In this document: one piece after another, positions 16,742 to 26,026 of the stretch | Position numbering within the stretch: the first letter of the stretch is position 1 | Layout of the letters: each line of letters starts with the position of its first letter | NCBI GenBank assembly: GCA_020850735.1 | Contig: JADZEE010000111.1 | Coordinates: 1 to 36,099, forward strand | Direction of reading: 5' to 3' | Source: Gammaproteobacteria bacterium | GTDB lineage: Bacteria; Pseudomonadota; Gammaproteobacteria; JADZEE01 | DNA: 36,099 bases | Notes under the pieces: model-generated | What the model saw: the letters and a program-made list of their open reading frames with translations, nothing else | The model's database searches: none | Told to the model about the DNA's origin: nothing | Program-made: the position numbers and the translations under genes

Positions 16742-18100
16742 CTAGGCGGCGTCGACCCGCGGCAGGCGATCGAGAGCGGCATCGATCATCTCCTGCGGAT
16801 AGGCGAAATCGTCCAGCTGACCGGCGAAGTAGCGATCGTAGGAAGCCATGTCGAAGTGACCGTGACCGCACAGGTTGACGAAAATGGTCTTCGTCTCGCC
16901 GGACTCCTTGCAGCGCAGCGCCTCGTCGATGGCGGCACGCACACCGTGACTGGCCTCGGGCGCAGGGATGATGCCCTCGGCGCGCGCGAACATCACGCCG
17001 GCCTCGAAGGTCGCGAGCTGCGGCAGCGCGATCGCCTCGATGATTTTCTCGTGGTAGAGCAGCGAGACCAGCGGCGATTCGCCGTGGTAGCGCAAGCCGC
17101 CGGCATGGATGCCGGGCGGGACGAAATCATGACCGAGCGTGTACATCTGCATCATCGGCGTGTAGCCGGCGGTGTCGCCGAAGTCGTAGGCGTAGTGCCC
17201 CTTGGTCAGTGTCGGACACGATGCCGGCTCGACCGCGACCAGGCGCAGATCCCTGCCGGCCGCCTTGTCGGCGAGGAATGGAAAGGTGATGCCGCCGAAA
17301 TTCGAGCCACCGCCGCACGGTGCGATGATCACATCCGGATAGTCACCGACTTTCTCGAACTGTTTCTTCGCCTCCAGGCCGATGACGGTCTGGTGCAGCA
17401 GCACGTGATTCAGCACGGAACCGAGGGCGTAATTGGTGTCGGCGTTGGCAGCCGCTTCCTCGACCGCCTCGGAGATGGCGATACCGAGCGAGCCCGGACA
17501 ATCCGGATCCGCGGCACGCACCTTGCGGCCGGATTCGGTCTCGGTGCTCGGGCTTGCGAACACCTTCGCGCCCCAGGTCTCCATCATCGAGCGCCGGAAA
17601 GGCTTCTGCTCGTAGCTCACGCGGACCATGAACACGCGCACGTCGATGCCGAGCATTGCGCCGGCCATCGCCAGCGACGAGCCCCATTGCCCCGCACCGG
17701 TCTCCGTGCTGAGCTTGCGGATACCGGCCTGCTTGTTGTACCAGGCCTGCGCCACCGCGGTATTGGGCTTGTGCGATCCGCCCGGACTGACGCCCTCGTA
17801 CTTGTAGTAAATTCTCGCCGGTGTGCCGAGCACGGCCTCCAGGCGCCTGGCCCGGTACATCGGCGACGGCCGCCACAGACGATAGATGTCGCGGACCGCC
17901 TCCGGGATCGGGATCCAGCGCTCGGTCGTCATCTCCTGCTCGACGAGGGCGGGCGGAAAGATCCGCGTCATCGCCTCCGGCGATACCGGTTTGCCGTCGG
18001 GCCCGAGATAGGGCGCGGGTGTGGTCGGCAGATCCGCGACGACGTTGTACCAGTGGGTCGGTATCTCCGACTCGTCGAGAACAATCTTGATATCGGCCAT
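16742..18100 (-). CDS. trpB: TrpB-like pyridoxal-phosphate enzyme (TrpB2-type tryptophan synthase beta chain)
   Basis: A 452-residue PLP enzyme that condenses indole with serine to tryptophan. Catalytic K111 lies in [12 protein letters not shown], preceded by E102 in YKYEGVSP. The phosphate-binding loop is [10 protein letters not shown], and [11 protein letters not shown] follows. Length and the N-terminal block ([29 protein letters not shown]) identify the TrpB2 subfamily, which is usually not paired with TrpA. Indeed no trpA lies nearby. The ATG at 18100 has a GGAG site 7 nt upstream; the longer frame starts with a TTG at 18112 and was rejected. A TAGAAT (18160-18155, minus strand) could be its -10. 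It may salvage indole or supply tryptophan independently of the main operon. Confidence 0.92.
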   Translation of the reverse strand: MADIKIVLDESEIPTHWYNVVADLPTTPAPYLGPDGKPVSPEAMTRIFPPALVEQEMTTERWIPIPEAVRDIYRLWRPSPMYRARRLEAVLGTPARIYYKYEGVSPGGSHKPNTAVAQAWYNKQAGIRKLSTETGAGQWGSSLAMAGAMLGIDVRVFMVRVSYEQKPFRRSMMETWGAKVFASPSTETESGRKVRAADPDCPGSLGIAISEAVEEAAANADTNYALGSVLNHVLLHQTVIGLEAKKQFEKVGDYPDVIIAPCGGGSNFGGITFPFLADKAAGRDLRLVAVEPASCPTLTKGHYAYDFGDTAGYTPMMQMYTLGHDFVPPGIHAGGLRYHGESPLVSLLYHEKIIEAIALPQLATFEAGVMFARAEGIIPAPEASHGVRAAIDEALRCKESGETKTIFVNLCGHGHFDMASYDRYFAGQLDDFAYPQEMIDAALDRLPRVDAA

Positions 18101-18268
18101 GCTCAGCTCCAATGCTTGGATCCCAGTGCGCCCCCTGCGCCTGCGAGTCCCGCCATTCTAAACCCTGCCGGGACCGGGTGGCGCCGCGCCGGCTGCGGCG
18201 TTCGCCGCAAGGCGCGGACCGCGATGCGCTGCGCCCGTGTGAACCCTTGTCATACCGCGGTCCGGGAA

Positions 18269-18297
18269 TTGTTCCCGCCATGCGGGAACGTTATAAA
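18269..18297 (+). promoter_or_regulatory. Promoter with palindromic operator upstream of the cNMP/rhodanese gene
   Basis: TTGTTC (18269-18274) and TATAAA (18292-18297) are spaced by exactly 17 nt. A perfect inverted repeat, GTTCCCGC-CAT-GCGGGAAC (18271-18289), overlaps the -35 and fills the spacer, so a bound dimer would block polymerase. The predicted transcript has a leader of about 70 nt before the GTG at 18375. The regulator is not identifiable from the site alone. Confidence 0.6.
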
Positions 18298-18374
18298 CTA
18301 CTGCAGTGCCGGCGGTATTCGCCCGCGCGGACCGTACCTGGAACACGTTCATAATCGACACGGCGGATCCTTGA

Positions 18375-20315
18375 GTGACGCCACTTGATGAAGCGATCTA
18401 CCTGGCGCGGATCGAGCTGCTCGATCCCGTTTGCCGTCTGCCGGCGCGCCAGCTCGAGATCCTGCTGCGCCGTGCCGACGTCGTCACCTGCGGCGCCGGG
18501 CTGACGCTGACGGAAAACGGCCGCCGCACCGATCGCCTGCACTACCTGCTCAGCGGGCGAGTGCTTATGCTGCTCGCGGATCAGCGCGTGCGTTCCATCC
18601 GCAGCGATCAGGACGAGGCACTGCGTCCCATCGATGGCCCCGGCGCCCGCGGCGCGACCATCCGCGCGGTGAGCGACTGCACCCTGCTCAGCGTCCCGGC
18701 CGCGGAGCTGGACGCGCTGGTGCGCGCGGCCGAGCAGGCCGGCGGCGCGGCGGCGACCGAGGTGACCGAGGACAGCTCCGCGCACTGGATGACGCGGATG
18801 CTCAAATCCGGGGTGTTCGCGCACCTGCCGGCCGGCAACATCCAGCAACTGTTCGCGGCGCTCGAGCCGGTACCGTTCCGGGCCGGCGAGGCGATCGTCC
18901 GCCAGGGCGAGATCGGCGCGTACTACTACGTGGTCGAAAGCGGGCGCCTGGAGGTCGTGCGCGAGCTCCAGGGTGGGCGCAGCAGCATCGTTCTTGCGCA
19001 GATCCAGCCCGGCACCGGGTTCGGCGAGGAAGCCCTCATCTCCGGCCTGCCCCGCAATGCCACGGTCCGCGGGCTCGACGACGGCTGCGTGATGCGCCTG
19101 AACAAGGTGGATTTTCTCGCGCTGGTGCAGGAACCGCTGATGCAGCGGCTCGATCCGGCCGACGCCCTGGCGCGCGTCGCGCACGGCGGCATATGGCTGG
19201 ACGTGCGCCCGGGCAGCGCGCACGCGCGGGCCGGCGTAGCCGGTGCGATCAACCTGCCGATCGAGCTGTTGCGGATCAAGCACCGCGAGCTCGACCGGGG
19301 CTGTTATTACGTCGTCTGCGCCGATTCCGGACCGGCCGCCGCGGTGGCGGCGTTCCTGCTCGCCGAGCGTGGTTTCGAGGTCGGCCATCTCGACGGTCGG
19401 GTCGAGGACGTGCTTACCGCGATGGGCACCGCCGCCGGGAACGAGCCGCGGCCGGCGCGGGATAACGTCCTGTCCTTTTCCAGATTCAACCGTCTGCCAG
19501 CGGCCGCGTCGCGGCGCGCCGGGCACACTGACAGCGAGGTTCATACCATGGAACCGACCGGCACTCCCGACGAAGCACGACCGGCCCAGGGCCTGAACGC
19601 AGAGCCCGGCGGGGAACGACTCGACAGCGAGCAGCGCGTTCCACGCGAGTTGCTGGACGCGACCCTGACCGGCCGCACGCTGGCCAGCCTGATCGAGGAG
19701 ATCGACAGCCAGCGGCGCACCATCGCGGCCCGGCCGGAAGACGACGACGGCGCCGCCGCGCACGCGGATCTGGACCCGCTGGAGCGCACGCAGGCCGTGC
19801 GCCGGGTGGTCGAAGCCGCGCTCGGCGACGACGCGGTGCACGCACCCATCGGGTCCGGCACGGTCGCGGTGGCAGAGCCGGCACCGGCGGGCACGGACGA
19901 CGAGCTGACACGATTGCTCCGCGACCTGGAAAGCCGGTTGCGCCAGCAGATCGAGCGCCGCGTGCACGAGCGCGTCGCGGCCGAGCTCACCGGTCGCACG
20001 GCCCGGATCAAGGACGCGGCGGTGACCGAGATCCGGCGCCAGGCCGGCGTATTCAAGCAGCGTTACGAGGCGGCCTGGCGGGATAAGGAGCGCCAGCTCG
20101 CTGAACGGGAACGCGCGCTGCAGGCGAGCTACGACCGGCTGATGGACGTCGCCAACCGGATCGGCCGGCAAAAGGCCGGGATCAACGCGCAACGCCAGCT
20201 GCTGGCGGAAAAGCTCGCGGCCGCAGACAGCCTGCACCGGCAGGTCACCGAGATCGCATCCACGGTCGGCCGGCAGATCGACGATCTCGAGAATCTGATG
20301 GCGGAAGCGTCCTGA
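18375..20315 (+). CDS. Cyclic-nucleotide-binding / rhodanese-like / coiled-coil protein
   Basis: A 646-residue soluble protein. Residues 20-120 look like a degenerate cNMP-binding fold without the cassette. Residues 145-260 form a canonical one, with the phosphate-binding cassette FGEEAL (216-221) and PRNATV (226-231). Residues 262-350 are rhodanese-like (IWLDVRPGSAHARAGVAGAI), keeping a cysteine (C315, VVCADSG) at the active-site position. A low-complexity linker follows, and residues 420-645 are charged and heptad-rich (LTRLLRDLESRLRQQIERRV, KQRYEAAWRDKERQLAERE), predicting a coiled coil. GTG start at 18375 with weak ribosome site. Residue M392 (ATG 19548) has GCGAGG 9 nt upstream and could start a separate C-terminal product. 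Function unknown; sensing of a nucleotide coupled to sulfur or redox chemistry is inference. Confidence 0.82.
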   Translation: MTPLDEAIYLARIELLDPVCRLPARQLEILLRRADVVTCGAGLTLTENGRRTDRLHYLLSGRVLMLLADQRVRSIRSDQDEALRPIDGPGARGATIRAVSDCTLLSVPAAELDALVRAAEQAGGAAATEVTEDSSAHWMTRMLKSGVFAHLPAGNIQQLFAALEPVPFRAGEAIVRQGEIGAYYYVVESGRLEVVRELQGGRSSIVLAQIQPGTGFGEEALISGLPRNATVRGLDDGCVMRLNKVDFLALVQEPLMQRLDPADALARVAHGGIWLDVRPGSAHARAGVAGAINLPIELLRIKHRELDRGCYYVVCADSGPAAAVAAFLLAERGFEVGHLDGRVEDVLTAMGTAAGNEPRPARDNVLSFSRFNRLPAAASRRAGHTDSEVHTMEPTGTPDEARPAQGLNAEPGGERLDSEQRVPRELLDATLTGRTLASLIEEIDSQRRTIAARPEDDDGAAAHADLDPLERTQAVRRVVEAALGDDAVHAPIGSGTVAVAEPAPAGTDDELTRLLRDLESRLRQQIERRVHERVAAELTGRTARIKDAAVTEIRRQAGVFKQRYEAAWRDKERQLAERERALQASYDRLMDVANRIGRQKAGINAQRQLLAEKLAAADSLHRQVTEIASTVGRQIDDLENLMAEAS

Positions 20316-20560
20316 CGGCATCCTGACGAGCGACGACGGCACCGGCGCCGATACCCCGCTGCCACGGCTGCAGGCCGGCCGTGGCGACCCCTGCCCCGAT
20401 GACTCGTGGCGCCGCTCGCCGGCTGCGCAGCTGCGGATCCCGGCACACACCCTCGGCCGCACCGGTCGCGGCCGGCAACCGGACCCCGGCGACGCGCGGG
20501 GATGGTAGATTATGAGCGCTGGCAGCCCGACGTGCGCCCACAACCCAAGAGGGGACAGAC

Positions 20561-21526
20561 ATGGCCTTCACTGCGGATTTCGATCGCTTCCGGTTCACCG
20601 CCGACCATGGCAACGCATTCACCGGCAAGCGGGTGCTGGTCACCGGCTCCGGCAAGGACAACGGGATCGGCCAGGCACTGACGCTCGCGGCCGCGGCCAA
20701 CGGCGCCGAAGTCGTCGGCGTGCACTTCCACAGCAGCTACCGCGACGGCTTCGACCTCGTCGCTGCCATTCGCGCCCGGGGTGTCAAGGCGTTCGCCATC
20801 CAGGCCGACGTCACCAACACGCGCGATCTGTGGGCCTCGCGCGGTTACATCTTCGAGCAGATGGGCGGCAAGGGCCCGGACCTCATCGTGTGCAACTCGG
20901 GCCTGTCCGAAGGCGGTTATCGCTTCGGCCGCGCGCTCCCGGAGGTCGAGGGGGAGAGCCGGGCCGAGCGCCGCGCGCGCGCGCGCCGCGCTTTCATCGA
21001 GAATCTCGCCGAATCGAGCCTCGTGATGAACACCAAGATCGACGGTTTCGTTGCCATGACCCACCTGTGGGCGGCCGAAGCCGTGTACCACAAGCAGCCG
21101 CTGCAGCTCATCTACATTTCGTCCATGCAGGCGATCGAACCCGGCATGGCGGTGCCCGGCTACGTGGTGGCCAACTGGGCGGTGCTGCGACTGCCGCAGG
21201 TGCTGCGGGTCAATCTCGGCCGTTCATCCGATCTGGTCAGTGCGGCCTGCCTGATGCTGCCTTTCATCCGCACCGGCATGACCGAGGAATACGCGGACAA
21301 TCCGAAGGTCTACGGGCGCTGGCAGACACGCATGCTGGAGACCTTCGAGGCTGCGCACGCGGTCACGCGCCTGCTCGCGCGGCCGGCGGCGGAACTCGAC
21401 CTCGGCAATTTCAAGCTCAACGTCGAGGGCCCGGCCGAGGCCCTGAAGCTGCGCTGGTCGCAGGTCAAGCTGGAAGTCGACGACCAGCCGCTCACCTGGA
21501 GCGACGATGCGGCACTGGCGCTGTGA
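20561..21526 (+). CDS. Atypical SDR-family protein lacking the YxxxK lysine
   Basis: A 321-residue Rossmann-fold protein with the nucleotide-binding TGSGKDNGIG (28-37), D83 in QADVTN, a CNSG block in place of NNAG, and a serine pair S187-S188 in YISSMQ. At the active site the tyrosine Y201 is followed by VVAN, so the lysine of YxxxK is asparagine (N205). An arginine at Y+9 is the nearest basic residue. The GKDNGIG loop recalls the divergent (enoyl-reductase-like) SDRs, but neither Y-x6-K (FabI) nor Y-x8-K (FabV) is present. A charged insert (GESRAERRARARR, about 131-143) is also unusual. ATG 20561 follows an AGAGGGG site. A TAGATTAT element at 20506-20513 may be the -10. Converges on the AsmA-like gene. 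Confidence 0.85.
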   Translation: MAFTADFDRFRFTADHGNAFTGKRVLVTGSGKDNGIGQALTLAAAANGAEVVGVHFHSSYRDGFDLVAAIRARGVKAFAIQADVTNTRDLWASRGYIFEQMGGKGPDLIVCNSGLSEGGYRFGRALPEVEGESRAERRARARRAFIENLAESSLVMNTKIDGFVAMTHLWAAEAVYHKQPLQLIYISSMQAIEPGMAVPGYVVANWAVLRLPQVLRVNLGRSSDLVSAACLMLPFIRTGMTEEYADNPKVYGRWQTRMLETFEAAHAVTRLLARPAAELDLGNFKLNVEGPAEALKLRWSQVKLEVDDQPLTWSDDAALAL

Positions 21527-21560
21527 GGCTGTCGCCGGACGGGGGGATCCGCGCGATCGC

Positions 21561-21599
21561 CGGCACCGGCACGGCGCGCGGGCGCACCTGCCGGTGCCG
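21561..21599. terminator. Large hairpin between convergent SDR and AsmA-like genes
   Basis: Perfect 11-bp arms CGGCACCGGCA (21561-21571) and TGCCGGTGCCG (21589-21599) around a 17-nt GC-rich loop. They fill the gap between the two convergent stops. No U-tract on either strand. Confidence 0.4.
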
Positions 21600-21601
21600 C
21601 G

Positions 21602-24600
21602 CTACGGACCGGGAGTCGAATCGTGGTTGGCGGGCGGCGCGGACGCCGGCAGCGCACCATCGCGCACGCTGGCGTCGGTGACGTCGGCGTCACGTTGGAT
21701 CTCCTCGGCAAACCAACGGTATCTGAAGTTACCGATGAGGCCGGCGAGCGGCCGCAGCAAGCCGCCCTGCAGTGTGCCTTCGCTGGCCGCGGTCACGATT
21801 TCGGCAAAATTGGACTGCGCGTTCGCGGCCGTCCCCCAGATCCTGAATTCGGGCCCCTGCCAGTAACCTTGCGGTCCGCGCTCGGGGTGCAGCAGGTCCA
21901 TGCTGTACAGGATCGCCGCGCCCTTGCCGAGCATGTTCAGCTGCGCGGTCATGGCGAGCGGGCTGTCGAGGATATCGACACCGGGCTCGTAGTCGACGCC
22001 ACCGCTGGCGGTGAGTGATATGGTCGGGCTCTGCACCAGGAACTGCGCGATACGCAGGTCGCGTGATTCGTCGCGCAGCACGTGGAGTTCGGCGCGATCG
22101 TAGTCGATGGCGGCGATGTAGCTCACCAGCCGCGACACGGTGCCGACACCGAAGCCGCTGGTCGGCACGTAGGACAGCCCCTCGCCCATGATGCCGAGGA
22201 AATCGGACGCTCCGACCAGCAGCGAGCTATTCGGCGGCAGCGGGCGGAAGATACCCTCGCGACTCGTGAGGCGCAGGTCCAGCAGCAGCCGGTTGCGGTA
22301 CTCGGCGAGGTTCGGGGCCTGCCCGTGGGCGTCGAGGTCGCCCCCGAACAGTCCCTCCACGCGCGGCTTGTCACCGGGCACGAGTTCGGTGAAGAACTGA
22401 TTGAGATCGAAATCGCGGATCCGGCCCCTGAGCGTGAGATCGTAGGGATCGGCGCGCCCGCTGGTGAAACGCGTATCGCCGTCGAGCTCGATGGGACTGG
22501 CATGAAAGTAGGCCTGCCAGCCCGTCAGAGCCAGCCGCGTCTGCCCGGCCTCGAGCACACCCTGGATGTCGTCGAAGGCCAGGTAGTCGGTATAGAACAG
22601 TTTTGCGATCTGCACGCGCACACGGGTGTCGTACGGGAACACGTCCCAGGCGGCGTGCGCATCCGGCGTGTCGTCGATGACCGTCACCACGGCCGCGCTG
22701 CCGGGACCGGGACGCCGTGCACTGTCCGCACGGCCGGCGATGGCGCGGACGCTGGCGAGAAAGTCGTTCAGGTAGAAACGCTCTCCACGCAGCTCGACGT
22801 CGAGCAGGTCCGGCTCACCCGGCTGCGGCGCGTAGCGGGTGCTCACCAGCAGATCGGTCTGCCCGGAACGGCCGCTGCCGGTCAGCGGCGCGGTGAAGCC
22901 GAAGCCCGCGCCTTGCGGGTCCATCGCGCCCGTGAGGGGCATGCGCACGCTGTCGATGGCGAGGGGGACGTGCGCCTGCAGCCCCGACAATTCGGTGAGC
23001 GATTCGATGCGGCCGTCGGCGGCCACGCTGACGTGCGTGCGCAAGCTCCCGGCCGTCAGGCTGTGTCCCGGCAGCAGCGTCGGCTGATCGAGCAGCGCCG
23101 GCACATCGCCGGTGAGCGTCGCGTTCAGCCCTCGCAAGGGCACCGCACGCCCGGACTCGACCTGCAAATCGAGCTCGCCGGCGAGGGCCGCAACAGGGTC
23201 GTTTTCGAATCGCAGCGAGAGCTCCGCGATCGACGCCGCAATCGTGTCGCCGCCGGCGTTCAGCGTGCCGTTCACGGTCAGCGCGAACGGCCGCAGCGCC
23301 GCGCCCCGCCCGCCGTGGACGCGCACACCCTCGAGCGCCAGCGGCACGACGCTCGACGCGACCAGGTGCGTGCCGTCGGAATCGAGCTCGAAGCGCCCGT
23401 TCGCGGCGGCAAACGCCGGCGTGCCCGCGGGCAGATATTCGGCGAGCGCAGCCGACGACAGGGCGTCGAAGCTCAGGATCGCGCTGCCGACCGCGTAGCG
23501 GGCGCGGTTCTCGCCCGGTTCCAGCGTCCTGCGCAGGGTCAGACCGCGATCCGCGATCAGCGCCACGTGCGCGTCCGTGCCGATCGTGGCCGTGGCCTCG
23601 AGCGCGTCGACCCGGATCATCGCGCCACGGCGCTCGACGTCGTAGCGGGCCGTGACGTCCAGCGCCGTGGCGGTCGGACCACCGGCCACGGCGCGGGCCA
23701 GCGCCGGTTGCGTGAGCGCCGCGCCGACGTCGACGTCGATCTGGCCGGCCGCGGCGATCACCCCGTCTTGTCCCGGCGCGATGCGGATGCTGCCCGCGCC
23801 GCGCGCGATCGTGCGCCCATGCGCCGCCAGCGTGAGGGCGCCGTAGTGCACCTCGACCGCGTCGGTGCCGTAACGCAGCTCGGGCGTCACCGTGAGCGCG
23901 AGCGCGTCGAGCAGGGGCGTGCCGCCGCGCGCGAGGGACAGATCCTCGATATGAATCGGATCGCGAGCCCGCAGTGTGAGCTGGCCGCGCTCGCCACCCG
24001 TGAGGGCGAGCGCCGCCCGCGCGAGCTTGCCCGTCAGCATCGTGTCGGGCACCAGCGGCGACAGCCAGGCGAGGTCGACGTCGTGCACGCTCACGTCCAG
24101 CAGGGCACCTTGCGGATTGCCGATCGGTGCGCCGCTCGCGCCGCGTGGCACGGCGAACGGCTGCAGGAGCGTCACGTGCAGCAGCTCGGCACCGTCGCGC
24201 TGCGCGATCCCGGCGTCGAGCCGAACGACCTTTACCGCGTCGGCACCAGCGCTGAGCTCGCCCTCGAAGCCCAGCGTCAGCCCCTCGGGCAGCGGATAGG
24301 CCTGGCGCCACGGTGCGAGCAAGGGCTGCGCCGACAGCGGATCCACGTTCAGCCTGCCCGCGCCGACGACGCGTATCGCAGGTGCCGCAGCGCCGGGGTC
24401 GGTGGCGGCCGCGGGGAGCGAGATGCTGGCGCTGGCATCGACGAGCGAGTCTTCGCCGGCCGTAAGGACGATATCGCGCAGACGAAGCCGCAGACGTTTT
24501 GATGACCGGCTGAGATCCGCGCGCAGGTGCCCGCGCACATCCCGCACCAGCGTCTCCCCGTCACGCGTCACATCGAAGCCCGATACGGTCAGCGGCGCGT

Positions 24601-26026
24601 CGGACTCCAGATGCAGCACACCTTCGGCGTCGGTGCCCAGCGTGAAGTGACCGCCGAGCGCGCCACCCGCAAGCGTGTAAGCGGGCACCCACGCGTTCAA
24701 CCAGGCGAGCGGCAGCGCGGGCACCTCGATCTCCAGCCAGCGCCGCGGCGCCCGCACCGCCGTACGCAAATCCGCCAGTGCAAATTGCATCGGTTCGGCG
24801 AGTGCGGCCGTGAGCACGGTGACGCCGCCGCCGTCACTGAGCGTGCCGGCAAGGCGCGTCATCCGCACGTGTCCGCCACCGATTTCGACCGTCGCCTGCT
24901 GCGCGAACCGCAAGGGTTCGCGCAGGCCGGACTCGCGCCCGAGCACGCGCTCGAGCGCCGAAACGGCGAGCGTGCCGTCCAGCGACAATCCGAGCTGCCC
25001 GCGGGTGTTCAGTGTCAGCATCCCGTTCGCATGTTGTACGAGCGCGGGCAGATCCTGGTTCGCAAAGTAGGGTTGGAGCAGCGCCTGCGTCGCGCTCAGC
25101 GTCCACTGACCATCCAGTTCGCCCGTCGCGCCGTCGTAACGGCCCGTGGCCGAAACCAAGGCGCGCGCGCCACCGGCGGCGGGCGCCGTCAGCGACACGA
25201 CGATCGCCTCCGGCACCGGCGCGGACACCGCCTGCGCGTCCGTCACCGCGGGCGGTATCGCCGTGGCCGTCTGTGCGGGGCTCAGCGTCACGGCGAGCTG
25301 CAGTGGCTCCGGTACGGGCAGTGCGTCGCCGGCCAGCGTGATCCGGGCCTCGAGCCCGAGGGACTCAAAGCGGCCGCGTTCACGCTGGGCGAGCACCACA
25401 GCGCCGTCGGCGCGGATCTCGAGGCCGCGTGATGGATCGGCGTAGTCGGCCTCGATCGCGATGCGGCCGTGTTGCCGGGGTGCGATGGCGCCGCCGTCGA
25501 GCGCAATGCGCAGCGACCGCCCCTGCGCCAGCAGCACCTGCGCCGACGCCTCGATGTCACCGGCCACCAGACCCAGACCCCGATCGAGCGACGCGAAAAC
25601 GCCCGGAAACACGCCCTCCGACCGTGGCCGGGCGGCCGCGAAGCGACGCAGATCGATGACGGCGTCGGCCAGTCGCAGCCGTGCGACGTCGATCTCGCGG
25701 GCGAGCAGTGAGACCGCGCAGAACCGCACGTATAAATCGCCGACGCGCACTCGTGCGCCGCGCCAGCCGATCTCGGCGCCGCGCAGGTGCACGGACCAGG
25801 GTGTCACCAGCACGTGCTCGATGCTGAGCGAGTCGACGGCAGGACCGAGCTGCCCGATCAGGATCCGACGCTGCAGCGCCGGGTTGAAGACGAAGGCCGC
25901 GGCAAGCGCGAGCATGGCCAGCGGTATCCACACCCGCCGGCGGCGCAGCGGTGCGCCGTCGCGCGACCGCCAGGCGGTGGCGCCGGGAGCGGGGAGTTGC
26001 GGTGGTGACGGTCGCGGTTCGTTCAT
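21602..26026 (-). CDS. AsmA/DUF748-like large envelope protein
   Basis: A 1474-residue protein with one N-terminal membrane anchor (RRRVWIPLAMLALAAAFVFN, about residues 30-49). A very long periplasmic region built of repeated beta-strand segments follows. The beginning (PAVDSLSIEHVLVTPWSVHLRGAEIGW) and the C-terminal block (DLNQFFTELVPGDKPRVEGLFGGDLDAHG, split as DLNQFF and GLFGGDLDA, then ASDFLGIMGEGLS, GPEFRIWGTAANAQSNF) fit the AsmA-like superfamily. Its members (TamB, YhdP, YdbH, AsmA) form grooves that conduct phospholipid or help outer-membrane assembly. No BamA/TamA partner is adjacent. ATG 26026 was preferred over a TTG at 26074. The long open frame antisense to it is a GC artefact. 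Exact subfamily not resolved. Confidence 0.8.
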   Translation of the reverse strand: MNEPRPSPPQLPAPGATAWRSRDGAPLRRRRVWIPLAMLALAAAFVFNPALQRRILIGQLGPAVDSLSIEHVLVTPWSVHLRGAEIGWRGARVRVGDLYVRFCAVSLLAREIDVARLRLADAVIDLRRFAAARPRSEGVFPGVFASLDRGLGLVAGDIEASAQVLLAQGRSLRIALDGGAIAPRQHGRIAIEADYADPSRGLEIRADGAVVLAQRERGRFESLGLEARITLAGDALPVPEPLQLAVTLSPAQTATAIPPAVTDAQAVSAPVPEAIVVSLTAPAAGGARALVSATGRYDGATGELDGQWTLSATQALLQPYFANQDLPALVQHANGMLTLNTRGQLGLSLDGTLAVSALERVLGRESGLREPLRFAQQATVEIGGGHVRMTRLAGTLSDGGGVTVLTAALAEPMQFALADLRTAVRAPRRWLEIEVPALPLAWLNAWVPAYTLAGGALGGHFTLGTDAEGVLHLESDAPLTVSGFDVTRDGETLVRDVRGHLRADLSRSSKRLRLRLRDIVLTAGEDSLVDASASISLPAAATDPGAAAPAIRVVGAGRLNVDPLSAQPLLAPWRQAYPLPEGLTLGFEGELSAGADAVKVVRLDAGIAQRDGAELLHVTLLQPFAVPRGASGAPIGNPQGALLDVSVHDVDLAWLSPLVPDTMLTGKLARAALALTGGERGQLTLRARDPIHIEDLSLARGGTPLLDALALTVTPELRYGTDAVEVHYGALTLAAHGRTIARGAGSIRIAPGQDGVIAAAGQIDVDVGAALTQPALARAVAGGPTATALDVTARYDVERRGAMIRVDALEATATIGTDAHVALIADRGLTLRRTLEPGENRARYAVGSAILSFDALSSAALAEYLPAGTPAFAAANGRFELDSDGTHLVASSVVPLALEGVRVHGGRGAALRPFALTVNGTLNAGGDTIAASIAELSLRFENDPVAALAGELDLQVESGRAVPLRGLNATLTGDVPALLDQPTLLPGHSLTAGSLRTHVSVAADGRIESLTELSGLQAHVPLAIDSVRMPLTGAMDPQGAGFGFTAPLTGSGRSGQTDLLVSTRYAPQPGEPDLLDVELRGERFYLNDFLASVRAIAGRADSARRPGPGSAAVVTVIDDTPDAHAAWDVFPYDTRVRVQIAKLFYTDYLAFDDIQGVLEAGQTRLALTGWQAYFHASPIELDGDTRFTSGRADPYDLTLRGRIRDFDLNQFFTELVPGDKPRVEGLFGGDLDAHGQAPNLAEYRNRLLLDLRLTSREGIFRPLPPNSSLLVGASDFLGIMGEGLSYVPTSGFGVGTVSRLVSYIAAIDYDRAELHVLRDESRDLRIAQFLVQSPTISLTASGGVDYEPGVDILDSPLAMTAQLNMLGKGAAILYSMDLLHPERGPQGYWQGPEFRIWGTAANAQSNFAEIVTAASEGTLQGGLLRPLAGLIGNFRYRWFAEEIQRDADVTDASVRDGALPASAPPANHDSTPGP

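Noticed and set aside
5342..18100. Functional link between TrpB2 and the tryptophan-derived TTQ cofactor
   Set aside because: TTQ forms from tryptophans already in the protein, so free tryptophan synthesis has no specific connection; the distance is 10 kb.
16418..18388. Open plus-strand frame of 656 codons opposite trpB
   Set aside because: Begins inside a cytochrome gene and runs antisense to a canonical TrpB2; no motifs.
18291..20543. Open minus-strand frame of 750 codons opposite the cNMP/rhodanese gene
   Set aside because: No domain recognised, and it would cover the good promoter at 18269-18297 on the other strand.
22082..24502. Open plus-strand frame of about 800 codons opposite the AsmA-like gene
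   Set aside because: Arg/Gln/Ala-rich translation without any recognisable fold; the minus strand has a coherent anchor and beta-strand pattern over 1474 residues.
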